NCBI RefSeq assembly: GCF_900143215.1
Contig: NZ_FRDM01000005.1
Span: 1 to 64,000, forward strand
DNA: 64,000 nucleotides
Direction of reading: 5' to 3'
DNA from: Geodermatophilus obscurus
GTDB lineage: Bacteria > Actinomycetota > Actinomycetes > Mycobacteriales > Geodermatophilaceae
Shown: piece after piece, positions 17,217-25,837 of the stretch
Position numbering within the stretch: position 1 is the first letter of the stretch
How the letters are laid out: the number at the start of each line of letters is the position of its first letter
Program-made: the position numbers and the translations under genes
Notes under the pieces: model-generated
Database searches by the model: none
Seen by the model: the letters and a program-made list of their open reading frames with translations, nothing else
What the model was told of the DNA's origin: nothing

Positions 17217-17283
17217 TCATGGGCTCGTTGTCGAGCGCGGCGGCGTGTCCTCGCGTGTCGCCTGCAACAACCCCATGATCGAC
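17212..17283. repeat. Imperfect inverted repeat, possible small mobile element
   Basis: The left arm (17212-17233, starting GTTGATCATGGG) and the reverse complement of the right arm (17262-17283, GTCGATCATGGG) agree in about 17 of 22 positions, including nine consecutive bases. The 28-base centre is GC-rich. It resembles a MITE-like or REP-like palindrome. No transposase is adjacent. Confidence 0.55.
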
Positions 17284-17340
17284 TCGACGGCGGCGCAGCG
17301 GCTGCTCGACCTGCTGCCTCCGGCGCGGACGCCGCTGTCC

Positions 17341-17346
17341 TAGGGT
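17341..17346 (+). promoter_or_regulatory. Predicted -10 box TAGGGT for leaderless nif3
   Basis: TAGGGT fits the actinobacterial TANNNT -10 consensus and ends eight bases before the GTG of the Nif3-like gene at 17355. That places the transcript start on the start codon. No ribosome binding site is present between them. Confidence 0.5.
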
Positions 17347-17354
17347 CGGCGCGC

Positions 17355-18203
17355 GTGAGCGTGACACTGGGGAGGGTCGTCGCCGCACTCGAGGCGCGCT
17401 ACGACCCGGCGCTGGCCGAGGACTGGGACGCCGTGGGGCTCGTCTGCGGCGATCCCGACGAGCCGGTCGACCGGGTGCTGTTCGCCGTCGACCCGGTGAC
17501 CGCCGTCGTCGACGAGGTGGTCGCGACCGGCGCGCAGCTGCTCGTCACCCACCACCCGCTGTTCCTCACCGCCGTTCACGGCGTTCCCGCCGACGACCCC
17601 AAGGGCCGCCTGGTGCACCGGCTGGTCCGGGCCGGCGCCGGCTTGTTCGTCGCGCACACCAACGCCGACCGCGCGCCCGATTCCGGCGTGAACGACGCCC
17701 TCGCCGGCGCCCTCGGCCTCACCGGCGCCGTTCCGCTCCAGCCGGTCGCCGGGGACCCCCGCGCCGGGCTGGGTCGCGTCGGCCGGCTCCCCGAGGCGGT
17801 GACCCTCGAGCGGTTCGCCGAGCTCGTCGCGGCGGCCCTGCCGGAGACCGTCGGCGGCGTCCGCGCTGCCGGGGACCCGGGACGGCGCATCGGGACGGTC
17901 GCCGTCTGCGGCGGCAGCGGTGGCTCGCTGCTCCCGGCGGCGGCCGCGGCGGGTGCCGACGTCCTGCTCACCAGCGACCTGCGACACCACCCGGTGTCCG
18001 AAGCGCAGGAGTCGCGAGGCCCGGCGGTGTGCGACGTGGCGCACTTCGCCTCCGAGTGGCCCTGGCTGCCCGTCGCGGCCGACGTCCTCGCCCGTGACCT
18101 GTCGGGCCGGGTGGAGGTCGCCGTGTCCCGGCGGCGCACCGACCCGTGGACCTCGCACGCCGGCACCGCCGGGAGCGGCGGGGAGCGTCCGGCCCGCAGG
18201 TAG
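17355..18203 (+). CDS. Nif3-like dinuclear metal-centre protein
   Basis: 282 residues from a GTG at 17355. Metal-binding blocks of the family are visible: THHPLF (H66, H67), HTNAD (near 101-105) and the C-terminal SDLRHHPV and HFASEWP. Nif3 proteins are widely conserved, bind two metals and are loosely linked to GTP cyclohydrolase I type 2, but their reaction is unsettled. It is the first gene of a plus-strand string with the zinc-ribbon protein and the RNase HI-phosphatase, an order kept in many actinobacteria including mycobacteria. It appears leaderless (TAGGGT at 17341). Confidence 0.92.
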   Translation: MSVTLGRVVAALEARYDPALAEDWDAVGLVCGDPDEPVDRVLFAVDPVTAVVDEVVATGAQLLVTHHPLFLTAVHGVPADDPKGRLVHRLVRAGAGLFVAHTNADRAPDSGVNDALAGALGLTGAVPLQPVAGDPRAGLGRVGRLPEAVTLERFAELVAAALPETVGGVRAAGDPGRRIGTVAVCGGSGGSLLPAAAAAGADVLLTSDLRHHPVSEAQESRGPAVCDVAHFASEWPWLPVAADVLARDLSGRVEVAVSRRRTDPWTSHAGTAGSGGERPARR

Positions 18204-18206
18204 GTT
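18201..18206 (+). promoter_or_regulatory. Predicted -10 box TAGGTT for the zinc-ribbon gene
   Basis: TAGGTT overlaps the TAG stop of nif3 (18201-18203) and ends six bases before the GTG at 18213, as in leaderless actinobacterial promoters. The downstream gene may therefore be transcribed both from nif3 and from here. Confidence 0.4.
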
Positions 18207-18212
18207 GAGCGG

Positions 18213-18953
18213 GTGAAGGCCGACCACTTCGACCAGCAGAAACTGCTGGACCTCGCCGCCGAGGACGTCGCCCTGGGCCAGCTGGGCCACCGCCGGCGCA
18301 CCCTCCCCGAGAACGCCGCGGTGGAGACCGCGGCCGAGTCGGAGCGGGAGCTGGCCGCCGCCGTGGTGCGCGCCGAGACCGAGGTCCGCGACCTGCAGCG
18401 GGAGGTCAAGCGGCTCGAGGGCGACGTCGAGACGGTGCGCGCGCGGGTCACCCGCGACCAGGGGCTGCTGGACTCCGGCAGCGTCTCGGCCAAGCAGATG
18501 ACCGACCTGCAGCACGAGATGCAGTCGCTGGCGCGGCGGAAATCGGACCTGGAGGACCAGGAGCTCGAGCTCATGGAGCAGCTCGAGACCGCCGAGGCCA
18601 CGCTCGCCGAGGCGCAGCAGGGCCACGAGACGGCGAGGGCCGACCTGGAGCGCGCCGAGCAGCTGCGCGACGGCGCCCTGGCCGACATCGCCGACGGAAC
18701 GGCACAGCACGAGGCCGCCCGCGCCGAGGCCGCCGCCCGCATCCCGGCCGACCTGCTGGCCCTCTACGAGCGGATCCGCAGCCAGACGGGTGGCACGGGC
18801 GCCGCCGTGCTGAGGTCCCGCCAGTGCCAGGGCTGCCGCATCGAACTGTTCGGCCGCGAGCTGGCCGCTGTCCGCAACGCCGACCCGCACGAGGTCGTGC
18901 GGTGCGACAACTGCGGTCGGATCCTGGTGCGCACGGCGGAGAGCGGGCTGTGA
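18213..18953 (+). CDS. Coiled-coil protein with C4 zinc ribbon (DUF164/CT398 type)
   Basis: 246 residues. Residues 1-180 are almost wholly helical and heptad-like, rich in Glu, Ala, Leu and Arg (EREVKRLEGDVETVRARV-like stretches). The C-terminus is a four-cysteine zinc ribbon: CQGC and, 30 or so residues later, CDNC. Proteins of this type are thought to bind nucleic acid or act in motility or secretion in other phyla. In actinobacteria the gene is fixed between nif3 and the RNase HI gene. The function is not established. Confidence 0.9.
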   Translation: MKADHFDQQKLLDLAAEDVALGQLGHRRRTLPENAAVETAAESERELAAAVVRAETEVRDLQREVKRLEGDVETVRARVTRDQGLLDSGSVSAKQMTDLQHEMQSLARRKSDLEDQELELMEQLETAEATLAEAQQGHETARADLERAEQLRDGALADIADGTAQHEAARAEAAARIPADLLALYERIRSQTGGTGAAVLRSRQCQGCRIELFGRELAAVRNADPHEVVRCDNCGRILVRTAESGL

Positions 18954-18984
18954 GCCCGCGCCCGCCGGGAGAGGAGGGCTGCCG

Positions 18985-20079
18985 GTGACCCGCCGGTTCG
19001 TCGTGGAGGCCGACGGCGGCTCGCGGGGCAACCCCGGCCCGGCCGGCTACGGCGCCCTCGTGCGGGACGCGACGACCGGGAAGGTGCTGGCGGAGCGGGC
19101 CGAGTCCGTCGGGCGGGCCACCAACAACGTCGCCGAGTATGGCGGCCTGGTCGCCGGGCTGCAGGCGGCCCTGGACCTCGACCCGACCGCCGACGTCGAG
19201 GTGCGGATGGACTCCAAGCTCGTCGTCGAGCAGATGTCGGGCCGCTGGAAGGTCAAGCACCCCGACATGCAGAAGCTGGCGCGGCAGGCCCAGCAGATCG
19301 CCCGGCAGCTGGGCAGCGTCCGCTACACCTGGGTGCCCCGGGCGCAGAACAGCGCCGCCGACGCGCTGGCCAACAGCGCGATGGACGGCCGGCCGGTCCA
19401 CCGCGACCTCGCCGCCGAGCCCACCACGGCCGGCGACGACGTCCAGCCGGTGACGCCGCGCGCCCCCGCCGTCACCACGGTCACGCACCTGCTGCGGCAC
19501 GGCCGCACCGAGCACACGCCGGAACGTCGCTACAGCGGCCGCAACGACCTGTCGTTGTCGGCCACCGGTCGCGCCGAGGCCGAGGCGGCGGCGAAACGGG
19601 CCGCGGAACTGGGCATCGACGTTCTCGTGGCCTCGCCGCTGCGCCGCACCCGGGAGACCGCCGAGGTGGTCGGCGCGGTGCTCGGGCTGCCGGTGCAGTA
19701 CGACGACGACCTGGTCGAGCTGGACTTCGGCGACCTCGAGGGCCTCACCGCGGAGGAGGCGAAGCAGCGGCACCCGCTGGCCGCGCGCCGGTTCGCCGAG
19801 GACGTCACCGTGGCCGCGCCGGGCGGGGAGTCGGTCGCCGACGTCAGCGACCGGGTGGCCCGCGCCCGGGCCCGCATCCTGCGCGGGCACGCCGGGAAGA
19901 CGGTGCTGGTCGTCTCCCACGTCACGCCGATCAAGCTGCTGCTCACCGCCGGCCTCGACGTGCCCGATGACGTCGTCCACCGGGTGTTCCTCGAGGCGGC
20001 GTCGTTCTGCACCGTCGCGTGGCGCTCCGACGGGCGCGCCGCCGTCCGCCTGGTCAACGACACCGGCCACCTGAGGTAG
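18985..20079 (+). CDS. Bifunctional RNase HI / histidine (acid) phosphatase
   Basis: 364 residues from a GTG at 18985. Residues 1-135 are RNase HI with catalytic acids in FVVEADGGSRGNPG (D10), VAEYGGL, MDSKLVV and SAADALAN. Residues about 165-360 are a phosphoglycerate-mutase-like phosphatase with LLRHGRTEHT, SPLRRTRETAE and the late SHVTPIK. The N-terminal enzyme removes RNA from RNA-DNA hybrids. The C-terminal part resembles CobC (alpha-ribazole phosphatase). The same fusion is known in mycobacteria in the same gene order. A linker of about 30 residues separates the domains. Confidence 0.93.
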   Translation: MTRRFVVEADGGSRGNPGPAGYGALVRDATTGKVLAERAESVGRATNNVAEYGGLVAGLQAALDLDPTADVEVRMDSKLVVEQMSGRWKVKHPDMQKLARQAQQIARQLGSVRYTWVPRAQNSAADALANSAMDGRPVHRDLAAEPTTAGDDVQPVTPRAPAVTTVTHLLRHGRTEHTPERRYSGRNDLSLSATGRAEAEAAAKRAAELGIDVLVASPLRRTRETAEVVGAVLGLPVQYDDDLVELDFGDLEGLTAEEAKQRHPLAARRFAEDVTVAAPGGESVADVSDRVARARARILRGHAGKTVLVVSHVTPIKLLLTAGLDVPDDVVHRVFLEAASFCTVAWRSDGRAAVRLVNDTGHLR

Positions 20080-20145
20080 CCCGGCCGGGGAGGGGCGCGG
20101 TCCGGCCGGTGGTGACCGGGGTGCCCCGCGCCACAACCGTCCCCG

Positions 20146-21222
20146 ATGCGGGGGATCATGGTGCCGCACCCCATCCAGCCGAGGAGCTCCGTGACCGCGA
20201 CCACCGCGCCCGCCACCCCCGCCGCCTCCGGCGACGAGCGCACCCTCTCGCCGGCCGAGTACGAGACGTGGGCCGCGGAGGTCCGCCGGCTGGCCGAGGA
20301 GCGCGGCGCGGTGATCCTGGCGCACAACTACCAGGTGCCCGAGATCCAGGACGTCGCCCACGTCACCGGCGACTCGCTGTACCTGTCCCGGGTCGCGGCG
20401 CAGACCGACGCCCGCGAGATCGTCTTCTGCGGCGTCCACTTCATGGCCGAGACGGCGAAGATCCTCTCGCCGGACAAGACCGTGCTGCTGCCCGACCACG
20501 CCGCCGGCTGCTCGCTGGCCGACTCGATCACCGCCGCGCAGCTGCGCGAGTGGAAGGCCGAGCACCCCGGCGCGGTCGTCGTCAGCTACGTGAACACCAC
20601 CGCGGCGGTCAAGGCCGAGACCGACATCTGCTGCACGTCGTCCAACGCCGCCGACGTCGTCCGGTCGATCCCGGCCGACCGCGAGATCCTGTTCTGCCCC
20701 GACCAGTTCCTCGGCGCGCACGTCAAGCGGGTCACCGGGCGGAACGACATCCACGTGTGGGCGGGGGAGTGCCACGTGCACGCCGGGATCAGCCCGTCCG
20801 ACGTCCGCGCGCAGGTGGCCGCCCACCCGGACGCCGAGATCCTGGTGCACCCCGAGTGCGGGTGCACCACCTCGGTGCTGGACCTGGTCAGCCACGGCGA
20901 CCTGCCGGCCGAGCGCACCCGGGTGCTCTCCACCGGCGGCATGGTGGAGCAGGCCGCGACCACCCGGGCGCCCCAGGTGCTGGTGGCCACCGAGGTCGGC
21001 ATCCTGCACCAGCTGCGGGCACTCAACGCCGGGACGCAGTTCATCCCGATGAACGACCGCGCCGCCTGCCGCTACATGAAGATGATCACGCCGGCCAAGC
21101 TGCTGCAGACGCTGCGCACCGGGACGGGTGCGGTCGACGTCGATCCGGAGACCGCCGCCCGGGCCCGGCGGGCCGTGGAGGCGATGATCGCGATCGGTGA
21201 GCCCGGCCGCGGCGGCGAGTAA
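20146..21222 (+). CDS. nadA: Quinolinate synthase
   Basis: 358 residues. NadA condenses iminoaspartate with dihydroxyacetone phosphate to quinolinate in NAD synthesis, using a 4Fe-4S cluster. Family blocks are [25 protein letters not shown] and [12 protein letters not shown], which supply the three cluster cysteines. The first ATG (20146) is used; the internal GTG at 20191 (VTATTAPA) is a possible shorter start. nadB and nadC are not in the window, which is unusual because the three genes are often together in actinobacteria. nadE lies 40 kb away. Confidence 0.95.
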   Translation: MRGIMVPHPIQPRSSVTATTAPATPAASGDERTLSPAEYETWAAEVRRLAEERGAVILAHNYQVPEIQDVAHVTGDSLYLSRVAAQTDAREIVFCGVHFMAETAKILSPDKTVLLPDHAAGCSLADSITAAQLREWKAEHPGAVVVSYVNTTAAVKAETDICCTSSNAADVVRSIPADREILFCPDQFLGAHVKRVTGRNDIHVWAGECHVHAGISPSDVRAQVAAHPDAEILVHPECGCTTSVLDLVSHGDLPAERTRVLSTGGMVEQAATTRAPQVLVATEVGILHQLRALNAGTQFIPMNDRAACRYMKMITPAKLLQTLRTGTGAVDVDPETAARARRAVEAMIAIGEPGRGGE

Positions 21223-21246
21223 GAGGACCACGTCCCGGGACTTGAT

Positions 21247-21300
21247 GGCCCCCTGCAGGGTCCCGCGGCGAGCTCGCGAGGGGCGGGGGGCAGGGAGGCC
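21247..21300 (+). terminator. Hairpin after nadA, between convergent genes
   Basis: GGCCCCCTGC (21247-21256) pairs with GCAGGGAGGCC (21290-21300) with one bulge, and the interior holds the palindrome GCGAGCTCGC (21268-21277). It lies between the nadA stop and the stop of the small minus-strand gene, so it can end transcription from both sides. There is no T-run, as is usual in these genomes. It may also belong to a dispersed repeat family. Confidence 0.5.
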
Positions 21301-21302
21301 TC

Positions 21303-21515
21303 TCAGCGCAGGACGTCGTCGGAGATGTCGGCGACGATCGCTCGGAAGGTGCGGGTGTCGACCTCGTCGTCGACCGTGACGCGGACGATGTCGGAGACCT
21401 GCTGCTCCGAGGTGGGCCGCACGGCCGCGGCCCGCGCCGCGGCGATCAGGTGCAACTGCTGGACCCGGGCGGTGCCGTTCGCGTTCCGGACCGGGGAGAG
21501 TCGGTTCTCGCGCAT
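21303..21515 (-). CDS. Small conserved-looking protein of unknown function
   Basis: 70 residues (MRENRLSPVRNANGTARVQQ to DISDDVLR). The composition is normal for a soluble protein, with the acidic C-terminal half VRVTVDDEVDTRTFRAIVAD. No motif is recognised. It is isolated, convergent with nadA and followed upstream by the GGDEF-EAL gene on the same strand. It is reported because codon use and amino-acid content look coding; there is no homology support. Confidence 0.45.
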   Translation of the reverse strand: MRENRLSPVRNANGTARVQQLHLIAAARAAAVRPTSEQQVSDIVRVTVDDEVDTRTFRAIVADISDDVLR

Positions 21516-21643
21516 GACCCGACGCTAGGCAGCGCTCCGGGCTGCGCGGGGAGGTCCGGGGTGTGTCCTCGACAGGGTGGACCCCTCCGTCACAGCGGCC
21601 CCAGGAGTGACCCGGGCCACCGCGCACGGGCGGACGGTGGGGG

Positions 21644-23923
21644 CTAGGACCCCAGCAGCTCGGGCGTCCGGACGAGTCCCGGTGCCGTCCCGACGCGGTC
21701 CAGCCAGTCCGCCAGCCGGTCGGCCGGCAGCGGTGCGGAGTGCAGGTAGCCCTGGCTCTCGTCGCAGCCCAGGCGTGCCAGGCGGGCCAGCGTCGCGTCG
21801 TGCTCCACACCCTCGGCGACCACCCGCAGGCCCAGCCGGTGGGCGAGGTCGATGGTGGAGGCGACGATCGCCTCGGTCCGGGGCTCCTCGAGCAGGTCGG
21901 CGGTGAAGGACCGGTCGAGCTTGAGCTCGGCGACCGGCAGGTCGCGCAGGTAGGAGAGGGACGAGTAGCCGGTCCCGAAGTCGTCGATGCTGACCGTGAG
22001 GCCGAGCGCGGTGAGGGCCGTGACGACGGCGAGGCTGCGCTCGGCGTCGCCCATCAGCACCGTCTCGGTCACCTCCAGCACCAGGCTCTCCGCGGGCAGC
22101 CCGGCGTCGGCCAGCAGCCCGGCCACGCGGTGCGGCAGGTCGGTGTCGAGCAGGTTGCTCGCCGACAGGTTGACCGAGATGCGCAGGTCCAGCCCGCGGC
22201 GACGCCAGTCGGCGGCCTGGGCGACGGCCTGGCGGAGGACCTCGTCGGTGAGCGCGCCCATGAGTCCGTGCGCCTCGGCCAGCGGGAGGAACTGCGCGGG
22301 GCCGAGCAGGCCCCGGACCGGGTGGGCCCAGCGGACCAGCGCCTCGGCCCCGAGGGTCCGGCCGGTGCGGACGTCGACCTGCGGCTGGTGGTGCAGCACC
22401 AGCTGGCCGGTGGTGAGAGCGGCGCGGAGCTCCTCGACCAGTGCCAGGTGGCCGCTGCTGTCCGCGTGCCGGGACGGGTCGTACACCGCGAGCCCCGTGC
22501 CCGCGCGCTTGGCGGCGTACATGGCGGCATCGGCCTGGCGGAGCAGCTGGGAGCGGCCGCCGCTGCCGGAGCAGGTCAGACCGATGCTGGCCGCGACGTG
22601 GACCGACATCCCCCGGATCAGGAAGGGACGCTGCAGCCTGTCGAGCACCCGGTGGCCGAGGTCCTCGGCATGCACGGTGCCCGCCCGGTCGGCGACGGCG
22701 ACCACGGCGAACTCGTCCCCGCCGAGCCGGCCCAGCACGTCCCCGGTGTGCAGCGCCGGGGTCAGCCGGTCGGCCACCAGTCGGAGCAGGTCGTCACCGG
22801 CGGCGTGGCCCAGGCCGTCGTTGACCTCCTTGAACCTGTCGAGGTCGAGGAGGGCCAGGGTGAACGGCACCCCCTCGGCACACAGCTGCTCGACCCGGTG
22901 CAGGACGGCACGGCGGTTGGCCAGCCCGGTGAGCTCGTCGGTCAGCGCCTCCTTGCGGGTGACCGCCAGCTGGGCGAGCTCGCGCACGTTGACCAGCAGC
23001 CGCACGCTCGCGCCGAGCGCGGCCAGCGCAGCGCACCAGGTGGCCGGACCGACCGTCCCGGACACCGCGGCGGCGACCAGGACGCCCGTGGAGGCGGTGA
23101 TGACGACGAACGAGCCGACCGTCGGTGCCGTCGGATCGGTGGGCTGGGGAGTGGTCCGTGCCGGGCGCAGGATCGCGGCCAGGCACAGCAGCGCCGCGCT
23201 CACCGGCTCCGCGGTCGCCGCCCATGCGACGGGCACCCCCTCGGCCAGCAGCCTCGCGACGTCCCCGACCGCGGAGACCGCGAACGCCGCGACGACGAGC
23301 CAGCTGCGGGGGTCGCGGCCCATCGCGCCGAGACCGACGACGGACAGCGCCGTCCCCACCAGGACCACGTCGACCGCCACCTGCGCCAGCAGCGCCTGGA
23401 CCTCCCACCACGGGCCCGCGGTCAGCGCGCTGTCGGAGAGGAGGACGTTGAGCACCGCGACGGCCGCCACGGTCCCGGACGCGCCGTTGACCACGTCGCT
23501 GGGATCGGCCAGGCCGGTGGTGTACCGGTTCCAGCGGACCAGGCCGCTGTGGATGAACGGGAACGCCACCACCGGCGCCCACGCCATCGGCACGGCGGTG
23601 AGGGACTGCGTCGCGGGGATCACGGCGAGCACGCCGGCGGCGAGCGCGGCTGCGGCGAACACCAGACCGGCCAGGGCGATCCGCGTCCAGACGACCCGCT
23701 CCTGCGGCAGCGTGCGGGCCCGCCACACCAGCAGCCCGACGAGGGTCGCGTGCAGGGCGAGCACGATCGCGAACCGGCCGGGCGCGGCGCCGTCGGAACC
23801 GGCGGCCACTGCGGGGCCCAGGAGGGCCGTGGCCACGGTGGCGGCGGCGCAGAGCAGCAGCCCGAGTTGCAGCACCCGGCGAGGGGTGCCCGGCAGGAGC
23901 CGGAGGGGGGAACGGGGCGGCAT
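21644..23923 (-). CDS. Membrane GGDEF-EAL protein (cyclic-di-GMP synthase/phosphodiesterase)
   Basis: 759 residues. The first 310 contain about eight hydrophobic helices forming a membrane sensor. A GGDEF domain follows (LTDELTGLANRR at 328-338; signature GGDEF 401-405 intact), then an EAL domain (E527-A528-L529 in GAEALVRW; DFGTGYSSL; ELKLDRSF). Both catalytic signatures look intact, so the protein could make and break cyclic di-GMP. No clear inhibitory RxxD site is seen before GGDEF. A second diguanylate cyclase is encoded at 58.2-59.4 kb. Confidence 0.92.
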   Translation of the reverse strand: MPPRSPLRLLPGTPRRVLQLGLLLCAAATVATALLGPAVAAGSDGAAPGRFAIVLALHATLVGLLVWRARTLPQERVVWTRIALAGLVFAAAALAAGVLAVIPATQSLTAVPMAWAPVVAFPFIHSGLVRWNRYTTGLADPSDVVNGASGTVAAVAVLNVLLSDSALTAGPWWEVQALLAQVAVDVVLVGTALSVVGLGAMGRDPRSWLVVAAFAVSAVGDVARLLAEGVPVAWAATAEPVSAALLCLAAILRPARTTPQPTDPTAPTVGSFVVITASTGVLVAAAVSGTVGPATWCAALAALGASVRLLVNVRELAQLAVTRKEALTDELTGLANRRAVLHRVEQLCAEGVPFTLALLDLDRFKEVNDGLGHAAGDDLLRLVADRLTPALHTGDVLGRLGGDEFAVVAVADRAGTVHAEDLGHRVLDRLQRPFLIRGMSVHVAASIGLTCSGSGGRSQLLRQADAAMYAAKRAGTGLAVYDPSRHADSSGHLALVEELRAALTTGQLVLHHQPQVDVRTGRTLGAEALVRWAHPVRGLLGPAQFLPLAEAHGLMGALTDEVLRQAVAQAADWRRRGLDLRISVNLSASNLLDTDLPHRVAGLLADAGLPAESLVLEVTETVLMGDAERSLAVVTALTALGLTVSIDDFGTGYSSLSYLRDLPVAELKLDRSFTADLLEEPRTEAIVASTIDLAHRLGLRVVAEGVEHDATLARLARLGCDESQGYLHSAPLPADRLADWLDRVGTAPGLVRTPELLGS

Positions 23924-23991
23924 GCACCGGTGATCGGATCCCCGGGGTGGCCGGTTGACCCCGGCTCACCCCTTCGGGCAGGTGCCGGGCC

Positions 23992-24747
23992 TCAGATGCG
24001 GGTGAAGAGGTAGACCGAGACCGCGACGCCGAACACGACGATGAAGACCCGCAGCGGCGTGGTCGGGATGCGGGTGGCGATCCGGGCGCCGAGGAAGCCG
24101 CCGAGCAGGCTGGCCGGGGCGGCGACGGCGACGACCTGCCAGTCGACCGGGCCGAACAGGCCGAAGACGACGACCGTGACGGTGGCGGTGACCGCCGAGA
24201 GCGCCGACTTCAGCGCGTTGGCCAGCTTGAGCCGGTGCAGGCCCACCCCGAGGACGCCGACCAGGATGACGCCGAGCGCGCCGCCGAAGTAGCCGCCGTA
24301 GACGGTGGCCAGGAACAGCGCTCCGTACAGCCAGACCGGGTCGCGCCGCGGGCCGCCGTCCTCGGCCTGCTTCAGCCGCCGGGTGAGCAGCGGCTGCACG
24401 GCCAGCAGCAGGCTGGCCAGCAGGACCAGCACGGGGACGACGACGTCGAAGGCCGCGGAGGGCGTGGTGAGCAGCAGGACGCTGCCGGCGACGCCACCGA
24501 GCAGCGCGACGACGCCGAAGCGGAGCAGCCGGCCGCGCTGGCCGGCGTACTCGGCGCGGAAGCCGAGGACGCCGCCGAGGTAACCCGGCCACTGGGCGAT
24601 CGAGTTGGTGACGTTGGCGGCCACCGTGCCCAGCCCGAGCGCCACGAGCGTCGGGAAGAGGATCAGCGAACCGCCGCCGGCGATCGAGTTGACGGCGCCG
24701 GCGACGAGGGCGACGCCTGCCGCGATGGCCAGGTCGAGGGCGGACAC
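23992..24747 (-). CDS. TSUP-family (TauE/SafE-like) permease
   Basis: 251 residues from the GTG at 24747-24745. It has about eight membrane helices, the first holding AGAVNSIAGGGSLI, the TSUP signature, and a repeat of the pattern in the second half (YGGYFGGALGVILVGVLG). TSUP proteins export or import sulfite, sulfonates or related anions. The substrate cannot be told here. It is divergent from a small membrane gene, with only 24 bases between the two start codons. Confidence 0.88.
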   Translation of the reverse strand: MSALDLAIAAGVALVAGAVNSIAGGGSLILFPTLVALGLGTVAANVTNSIAQWPGYLGGVLGFRAEYAGQRGRLLRFGVVALLGGVAGSVLLLTTPSAAFDVVVPVLVLLASLLLAVQPLLTRRLKQAEDGGPRRDPVWLYGALFLATVYGGYFGGALGVILVGVLGVGLHRLKLANALKSALSAVTATVTVVVFGLFGPVDWQVVAVAAPASLLGGFLGARIATRIPTTPLRVFIVVFGVAVSVYLFTRI

Positions 24748-24771
24748 GACCGGCGAGCCTACGGTGACCGG

Positions 24772-25131
24772 GTGGAGCTCACGCGGACGGCGACGGTCCT
24801 GGTGGCGGCGCTCGGCGGGTCGGGGGTGCTGCACCTGATCCGGCCGCGGACCTTCGAGTGGCTGGTGCCACCGGAGCTGGGCGACGCCCGCGCCTGGGTG
24901 CACGCCAGCGGGGTCGCCGAGATCGCGACCGCCGGGCTGATGGCGGTGCCGGCGACGCGGCGGGCCGGGGGCTGGGCCGCGGCGGCGCTGCTGGTCGCCT
25001 TCGTGCCCGCGCACCTGCACACCTTCCGGGTGGTGCCGCGGCGGGCGCTGCCGATGACGGTGGCCGCCGTCCGGCTGCCGCTGCAGGCACCGCTCATCCG
25101 CGCGGCGCTGCGCGTGGCGCGGGGCCGATGA
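24772..25131 (+). CDS. Small membrane protein, DoxX-like
   Basis: 119 residues from a GTG at 24772. It has three or four hydrophobic segments (TATVLVAALGGSGVLHLI, ATAGLMAVPATR, AAAALLVAFVPAHL) and the pattern HxxxP...P.....W.....G..E, which recalls DoxX/SURF4-type proteins. The role is unknown. Its TGA overlaps the ATG of the frameshifted hydrolase gene as ATGA, so the two were translated together, and a methyltransferase follows in the same way. Confidence 0.7.
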   Translation: MELTRTATVLVAALGGSGVLHLIRPRTFEWLVPPELGDARAWVHASGVAEIATAGLMAVPATRRAGGWAAAALLVAFVPAHLHTFRVVPRRALPMTVAAVRLPLQAPLIRAALRVARGR

Positions 25132-25837
25132 CCGCCGTCGTCCTCGTGGCGGGGGCCTGGCACGGCGCCTGGTGCTGGGAGCGGGTGCTGCCGGCGCTGG
25201 AGCGGGCCGGGCACGCCGTCGTCCCCGTGCCGCTGACCGGGGTGGGGAGCGGGCGCACCAGCTCTCACCGGAGGTCACCCTCGCCACGCACGTCGAGGAC
25301 GTCGTGACCGCCGTGCGGGCCGAGGAGTGCCGCGGCGCCGTGCTCGTCGGGCACAGCTACGGCGGGCTCGTGGTCACCGGCGCGGCGGACCGGCTGGGCG
25401 AGGAGATCGGCCGGCTGGTGTACGTCGACGCCGTCGTCCCGACGCCGGGGCAGAGCTGGGCCGACGGCAACCCGCCGGAGGTGCGGGCCGCCCGCCGGGC
25501 GGTCATCGCCGAGCACGGGCACCTCCCGCCGCCGCCGGTGTCGGCCTACGGGCTCACCGGGGGCGACGCGGCGTGGGTCGAGCGGCGGCAGACCCCGCAG
25601 CCGGGCGGGGTGTACGACGAGCCGCTGCACTTCGACGCCGACCGGTGGGCCGCCCGGCCGCGGACCTTCGTCGACTGCACCGCTCCCGCGCTGCCCACGA
25701 TCGACCCCTCGCGGCGGCTGGTCCGGTCGCAGCCGGGGTGGGAGGTGGTCGAGCTGGTCACCGGCCACGACCCGATGGTCAGCGCGCCGGGCGAGCTGGC
25801 CGCCGTCCTGCTGGCGGTCGCGGGAGAGGGAGCATGA
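25128..25837 (+). pseudogene. Alpha/beta hydrolase with a single-base frameshift
   Basis: The frame starting MTAVVLVAGAWHGAWCW (25128) carries the first strand of the hydrolase but breaks near 25244-25247, in the run GGTGGGGAGC. With one more G the reading would continue as GERAHQLSPEVTLATHVEDVV into the second frame, which holds the nucleophile elbow GHSYGG, the strand block and the His in TGHDPMV. The whole length (710 bases) is one short of a multiple of three. It may be a true mutation or a homopolymer sequencing error. The overlap with both neighbours (ATGA) argues that the gene was functional until recently. Confidence 0.8.

Noticed and set aside
18571-21810. Minus-strand open frame of 1079 residues
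   Set aside because: Antisense to the zinc-ribbon, RNase HI and nadA genes, which are well supported; composition typical of a shadow frame.
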